Shown here: piece after piece, positions 63,552 to 64,000 of the stretch | Layout of the letters: every line of letters starts with the position of its first letter | Position numbering within the stretch: the stretch's first letter is position 1 | Source of the DNA: MR-S7 sp000400995 | GTDB lineage: Bacteria; Pseudomonadota; Gammaproteobacteria; Burkholderiales; Burkholderiaceae_C | Direction of reading: 5' to 3' | Length of the DNA: 64,000 bases | Assembly: GCF_045291395.1 (NCBI RefSeq) | Contig: NZ_CP152342.1 | Coordinates: 1,488,001 to 1,552,000 of the forward strand | The notes under the pieces: model-generated | Database searches by the model: none | What the model was told of the DNA's origin: nothing | The model's input: the letters and a program-made list of their open reading frames with translations, nothing else | Program-made: the position numbers and the translations under genes

Positions 63552-64000
63552 TTACTTGTCGGAGTTGTCCAGCTTGGCGCGCAGCAGGGCGCCCAGGCTG
63601 GTGGTGCCGGCGTTTTCCTTGGCCGACTGGGCCGACAGGTGGGCCATGGCGCCTTGCTCGTCGGCCATGTCCTTGGCCTTGATCGACAGCTGGATGTTGC
63701 GGGTCTTGCGATCCACGTTGACCACCACGGCGGTGATTTCGTCGCCTTCCTTGAGCACGTTGCGGGCGTCTTCCACGCGGTCGCGGGAGATTTCCGAAGC
63801 GCGCAGGTAGCCCACGATGTCTTCGCCCAGGTCGATCTCGGCGCCGCGCGCGTCAACCGTCTTGACCTTGCCGGACACGGTCTGGCCCTTGTCGTTCACC
63901 GTCACGAAGGTGGTGAACGGGTCGCCGTCGAGCTGCTTGATGCCCAGGGAGATGCGCTCGCGGTCCACGTCCACGGCCAGCACGATGGCCTCGACTTCCT
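63552..64000 (-). CDS. rpsA: 30S ribosomal protein S1, C-terminal part (runs off the window)
   Basis: The last 148 codons of S1: RERISLGIKQLDGDPF, then a complete S1 repeat (GQTVSGKVKTVDARGAEIDLGEDIVGYLRASEISRDRVEDARNVLKEGDEITAVVVNVDRKTRNIQLSIKAKD) and a short tail. S1 binds mRNA on the ribosome. The 5' part lies beyond 64000. The rpsA-ihfB-lapA-lapB order is standard for beta- and gammaproteobacteria. Confidence 0.95.
   Translation of the reverse strand, partial: EVEAIVLAVDVDRERISLGIKQLDGDPFTTFVTVNDKGQTVSGKVKTVDARGAEIDLGEDIVGYLRASEISRDRVEDARNVLKEGDEITAVVVNVDRKTRNIQLSIKAKDMADEQGAMAHLSAQSAKENAGTTSLGALLRAKLDNSDK

Overview
The window is high-GC and looks like a betaproteobacterium of the Comamonadaceae (Acidovorax, Alicycliphilus or Diaphorobacter type). 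The evidence is the chromosomal gene order (adk-kdsB-Trm112-like-lpxK-exbD-exbB / xseA / sodB; rpsA-ihfB-lapA-lapB), a monomeric isocitrate dehydrogenase beside the dimeric one, and short extragenic repeats of a kind I recall from this family. It has a mobile half (1 to about 31.27 kb) and a housekeeping half (31.3-64 kb).

Mobile part A (1 to about 20.9 kb, left end outside the window) is an integrative element or plasmid-derived island built around a PRTRC cassette (ParB-Related, ThiF-Related Cassette). Its ParB, E, C, F, B, A and ThiF genes run in one operon at 7.8-14.0 kb, and the actin-like ATPase PRTRC-D lies at 17.05 kb. By family knowledge C is ubiquitin-like, B E2-like, A a JAB/MPN peptidase and ThiF an E1, so the operon resembles a complete bacterial ubiquitin-like conjugation pathway tied to a ParB/ParM-type segregation module. 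Downstream of the ParM-like gene are two overlapping genes that together carry the parts of a Cas4-type PD-(D/E)XK Fe-S nuclease. Cargo includes a methylase-like protein without an NPPY motif, an ADP-ribosyltransferase-like protein, a PAPS-reductase-family ATPase, a MazE/MazF-type toxin-antitoxin pair with a palindromic operator, an H-NS-like protein, one full and one truncated integrase, and a frameshifted trypsin-like protease.

Mobile part B (about 20.95-31.27 kb) appears to be a shrunken Tn4371-like integrative conjugative element. It has an att-like direct repeat at each end, GACGGTA motifs (candidate integrase arm sites) inside both ends, a full integrase, a HicA-like/HTH pair, an AlpA-like regulator, an IS3-family insertion without matching target duplication, a headless large ORF, the last 24 codons of trbF, intact trbG, trbI and a DUF2274 gene, and an AbiEi/AbiEii toxin-antitoxin system with palindromic operators. 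Replication, relaxase and most mating-pair genes are missing.

The chromosomal part carries, on the minus strand, bioMNY (ECF biotin transporter) followed by an acyl-CoA ligase, a thiolase and a nitroreductase; a PQQ sugar dehydrogenase; adk; the kdsB/lpxK/exbBD cluster; xseA; a 268-bp nested palindromic element; sodB; two unrelated NADP-isocitrate dehydrogenases; a DUF192 protein; an M14 peptidase; a 5-oxoprolinase/hydantoinase; a six-gene Mrp Na+/H+ antiporter operon; and comEA-lapB-lapA-ihfB-rpsA.

Five genes (protease, nitroreductase, thiolase, hydantoinase, lapB) are each broken by one missing base in a G/C run, which points to assembly or sequencing indels rather than five real pseudogenes. 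I saw no rRNA, tRNA or CRISPR array.
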